From Zasmidium citrigriseum (Eukaryota; Ascomycota; Dothideomycetes; Mycosphaerellales; Mycosphaerellaceae): DNA of 64,000 nt. The notes beneath the pieces were generated by a model that did no database searches, was not told where the DNA came from, and was given only the letters and a program-made list of their open reading frames with translations. How positions within the stretch are numbered: position 1 is the first letter of the stretch; each line of letters begins with the position of its first letter. The stretch lies in contig NHNW01000010.1 in the NCBI GenBank assembly GCA_002786025.1, positions 806,001 through 870,000 on the forward strand. The letters run 5' to 3'. Made by a program: the position numbers and the translations under genes. This document shows, piece by piece, positions 60,515 to 64,000 of the stretch.

Positions 60515-61470
60515 GGTGTGCGCCGTTCAGCGAAGTCTTATTATCTCGATCGCTTCGTCAATCGGCAGCTGATTTGAGCGCAAAGACGCGGAAGTGGGTG
60601 GATGGTTTGGTGTCTAGCAGGTCGAGGTTGTTTGGGTGAAGTCGCAAAATCTCAAACGAAGCTTTCGAAACTCCAAATCGAGCACGCGTTTTGGCACTGC
60701 ACAATGACGTTGACGCGATCGAGCAAGTCTAGTCAACTTCACATGCTCAGGAATGTAGAGGGTTACCTTGAAGACCGTATCAAGTGAAGCGAGAGAGACT
60801 TCAAGTCATAAGAGATTGAGCACGATGCAAGATTTCAAACATTGTACACAGTACAATATATGCCTAGCTAGCCATACATGTCTCCAGATAATCCAAGTAA
60901 CAGTCGAGCGGTGCATTCACACGCTCTTGGGGTATCAGCTGACCAATTTTATGCTTTGTCGACGTCTGCCAGTAACAGAGTCTGCTCTCCATGGAGCTCT
61001 GAACAGAAAACACGCAAGTTTTTGACTCCTTTCCCTCTTTCGCCCAGTCCCTCTGTACACCAGTCCTCCAACCCCGGCCCTGCGCCCTCCCGCAAGCCGA
61101 TAGAGGACATTCGAGACCAAGGAGATATGGCTCGTGTTGAGCTAGATGTGATGCTAAGAAATGGTCCACATGGGCGAGCAAGCTGTATATGCTGCCAGGT
61201 AGAGAGATCCTGTACAAGATGTAACGCCGCTCCGCGCTTTTGCAAGCGAATGTTGTGACCTTTGCCCCGATACTCGCAAAACGCCGGTAGATGGTAATGA
61301 TGTGAGATAGATGCCTTCTCGAGGCCAGCCAGTCGAGGTATATTAAGTAGTCCGCTCCGAGCGCCGAGCAAAGTGCAAGGTTTGACAAAGGAAAAAAGGT
61401 TGATTCAAGTCGATGAGTACGCCGGACGCCGTGGCATAAACTGCGTGCATGAATGGCGGCCGTGAAACAG
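60515..61470. other. Intergenic, RRP42 promoter and kinase 3' region
   Basis: 956 bp. The 223-codon minus ORF 61535-60864 overlaps the end of the kinase gene in another frame and has no domain, so I take it as chance. ORF 60878-61258 (+) is its antisense partner. Confidence 0.45.
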
Positions 61471-63925
61471 TTACTGGTATTGTGCCTGGGTCGCGAATAT
61501 GCTTGCTGCTGCCGCCGACGCCCAGTCGCTCTCATCGTAAGGAGGCGTTGGCCACTGTGGGTTCACCACGGCCTTTTGTTGAGGCCGCATGGGCGGAATA
61601 TCAATGGCCTTGGAAGGCGTGAACTCGTTCGAGGTATACGTCACGTTCATCTGATCCTTCGAGTGTGACGGGGTGAGGTAAGGTGCAGGATACATTGGCT
61701 CCGAGGTTACGTGGCCCATTGGTGGCCGCGTGGGTTGATAGGTACCGGCGACATTCGGCCTGCCCTTGTCAAGACGGGTTGCTGCCGCATGCACGGACGC
61801 GAGTGCCTCGTCGAGGAGCTCGTCCTCTTCGCACGGAGTCTCGTAGCGGCTGCTGGGCGCATGGCGGAGAGATCTGCGAGTTCTATTCGACGTCGATCCA
61901 GCACCAGACTGCGAAGAAGACTCGTCCTTAGCGTAAGGCAGGGAATGATGACGCTTCAGCGAAGGGTTGCTGGCCATCTTGGTGGGATGCTTTGGCTGAT
62001 TGTTCGAAGTGTTGGCCGCAGCATCGAGGCTATATCGGACGTTCTGCAACGCACGATCAAGCTCGGCAAAGTTGGGGTCACTTGAGGGATCTGCTGCTGC
62101 GGGTGCAATCGGCTGAGGCTCTTGGATGGATCCTCTGTTAGAAGACCACGGTGCGCAGCCGACGCTCGCTTCGAGGTCTTCTGCTCCTGGCGACATTGGG
62201 CCTTGGTTCCTGCCAGATAGTCGTCTCGCCCGCTTTCGGAGGTGCGAGAAGAAACTTTCCCGTTGACTTCCGGTCGGCGACTTGAGGCCATTCGCACCTG
62301 TGAGAGCACGCTCGGCCTCCTGTCGGTGGATCTCGGCATAGTGATTGCCCTGCGAGTTGACAGACAATTGGCGGCCAATCTTCTTGCCAGGTCTTTCCTC
62401 TGGCTGCTCAGTGCGGCGTGCATTGGCTTGAGCTACGGACGCATCCGGGAGAGGAGAGATGGGGCGAATCGATGGGAGGATGGGAATCGGTGCAGCGTTC
62501 GGGGCGGCACCATTGGTCCACGTTGCTCGTTTTGTTGCAGCTGGTCTGGTCTTGGTTGCAAGTACTGCTGGGTCGGTGGTGTTGGCGTGAACTGGAGACG
62601 GCCGTGGGGACTGATTCTGGGAGATTTGCATGTGCTCAGGAACAGCTGGCGCTACGTTGGGATCGCGAGCACCGAGTGATTTCCTAAACCACAGTGACGT
62701 CTTGGTCGACAATGTTTGGCCGTCTGCGGGCTCGTTGTTCGCAAGAGTCGATGCTTTGCGTCCCAGCGGACGGCCGCTGCTCTTGGGTCGGAGCGGGTCG
62801 ATTGCGTCTCGAAAGTACTCGTGTTCCAGTGCTTGTCGTGAGTTTGGTCGGACTTTGGGATCCCACATTAAACACCAGGTGACGAAGTGAGCGAGGCTTG
62901 CTGGCCATTGAGGTGCTGGGAGCACTGTTTCCAGGGAGTGTGGTGCCATCTTCGGGAAGGAGAACCCCAGCTTTTGTGCCAGTTTGATGCCATCCTTCCA
63001 CTCACCACCACCGACTTTCTGACCGTGTTTGTTGACCCAAGATCCTGGGCTGCCCATGATCTCGCACACCCTCCATACCTGATCGACCTCGTTACCGCCC
63101 GGAAAGAGCGGCTTCAATGTCGCAATTTCGACGGCCATTGCACCAACGGCCCAAATGTCCACTGGTGCTGAGTATTCGCCTGCTCTCAGCAGAACTTCTG
63201 GTGCGCGGTACCACCGTGTCGAAACGTAGGTAGTGTATGGCACACGCGATTGCGTTTCCCTCGCCAAGCCGAAATCCGCAATCTTGATTGAGTACGCTGG
63301 TGGTGTCGAAGGAGGTGTGACGAGCTGTGAGTATCGCTTGAAGGTGTTTCCCGTATCAGGCGCCGACGTCGAAACGAGGATGTTCTCGGGCTTGATATCT
63401 CGGTGGAAGAAATGGTGTTCGTGAATGTGCTCCAGACCGCCCAGGATCTGGAAGAGGATGCTCTTGACGCTGGTTCCGTCGAGAGGCTTGTGGTCCCTGG
63501 CCTTCATTAATTGGTACAAATTGCCGTCCATGTACTCCATGGCAATGTGGAGCTTCTTGCTCAACGGATCAAGAAAGATATCATAGGCTGGGACAAGGTG
63601 AGGGTGGTTCGGTAGTGACTTCAGAAAGATGACTTCTCGAAGTTCCATGCACTGTGCAAAGTTCTCGAAAGTCTTCTTCATGGTCTTGATGGCCACCTGC
63701 AGGGTGCGTCAGTGGCAGTCGACGAATTCAACGCGTTTTCTGGACACGTACCATCGTGCCTCTTCGAACGACATGGGCGCCAGCGCTCCTCGTCCTCCCC
63801 AGCGAGACGCTGCCGAAGCTGCCATCACCAATATCCTTGATGATCTCAAACTTGTCCTCCAGGCAGGTCGCAGAGTGCGAGCCGGATGACCAGCCGCGGT
63901 ACGACGTGTCATATGCGACGGTCAT
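61471..63925 (-). CDS. Ime2/RCK-type protein kinase
   Basis: Two exons: 63925-63752 and 63696-61471, giving 799 aa. The intron has GTACGT donor, CTGAC branch and CTGCAG acceptor. Kinase domain at about 26-325: Gly-loop IGDGSFGSVSLG, Lys62 in VAIK, HRDIKPEN (D158), DFG (D199), activation loop TTY (213-215) before VSTRWYRAPEVLL, and the CMGC insert. KLHIAMEYMDGNLYQLMKAR and PNHPHLVPAYDIF match the fungal Ime2/Crk1 group of RCK (MAK/ICK) kinases, which act in meiosis, nutrient response or morphogenesis. The 470-residue tail is disordered, Ser/Pro/Arg-rich. The frame is open upstream of ATG 63925 to the region near the window edge, so more 5' sequence may exist outside. Confidence 0.87.
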
Positions 63926-64000
63926 GTTGGACTTGAGGGCTTCGAAGATCGAAGCCTTTGCTCGCACAGTGGATGGTTACTACCGTGGCATAGAGCTGGC

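Noticed and set aside
60864..61535. 223-codon minus-strand ORF
   Set aside because: Overlaps the kinase stop region in another frame, no domain, and has an equally long antisense partner.

Overview
The window is nuclear DNA of a filamentous ascomycete. Genes carry short GT-AG introns (about 45-80 nt, CTAAC/CTGAC branch points) and encode Zn2Cys6 regulators, a GtaA-type glutaminase, DHA1 and sugar-type MFS transporters and CE1/apple-domain wall proteins. Three blocks show extreme repeat-induced point mutation (RIP). A Dothideomycete (Mycosphaerellales-like) is my inference, not a demonstrated assignment. Coordinates of spliced genes are start to stop codon; exon limits come from splice signals plus frame continuity, without transcript data.

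Layout. 1-5497 is RIP block I: the 3' end of a Ty3/Gypsy chromovirus pol, then a Harbinger-type transposase relic, then unresolved RIPed DNA. 5.5-10.9 kb is gene-poor and has two small divergent SAP-like genes. 10.9-16.5 kb holds a GNAT acetyltransferase (-), a divergent Zn2Cys6 regulator (+) and a TauD-like dioxygenase (+), a possible small metabolic module. 18.7-22.0 kb is RIP block II with an integrase-core element. At 23.0 kb lies a tRNA-Lys(UUU) gene whose T-loop is split by a 95-nt insert that looks like a spliceosomal intron; this is the most unusual signal in the window. 23.5-27.9 kb: alpha/beta hydrolase and secreted glutaminase gtaA (both -). 30.1-38.4 kb: sugar-type MFS, a Lys/Ala/SPxK-rich nuclear-type protein, a DHA1 drug-type MFS and a SET-domain protein. 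39.2-49.1 kb is one ten-exon gene for a 3143-aa secreted protein with apple-like modules, a CE1 esterase domain and giant Ser/Thr-rich tracts. It converges on a small Cys-rich secreted protein gene. 50.9-52.7 kb is RIP block III with a Tc1/mariner-like relic.

53-64 kb is a conserved housekeeping segment: a UBE2S-like ubiquitin-conjugating enzyme, a hypothetical Pro/Lys-rich protein, a Sir2 deacetylase, exosome subunit Rrp42 and an Ime2/RCK-type kinase whose 5' end lies at the right edge.

The genes split into three groups: silenced transposon graveyards, an accessory set for secretion, transport and catabolism, and a core cell-cycle/chromatin/RNA set. Apart from the GNAT-regulator-dioxygenase trio I see no clear pathway cluster.
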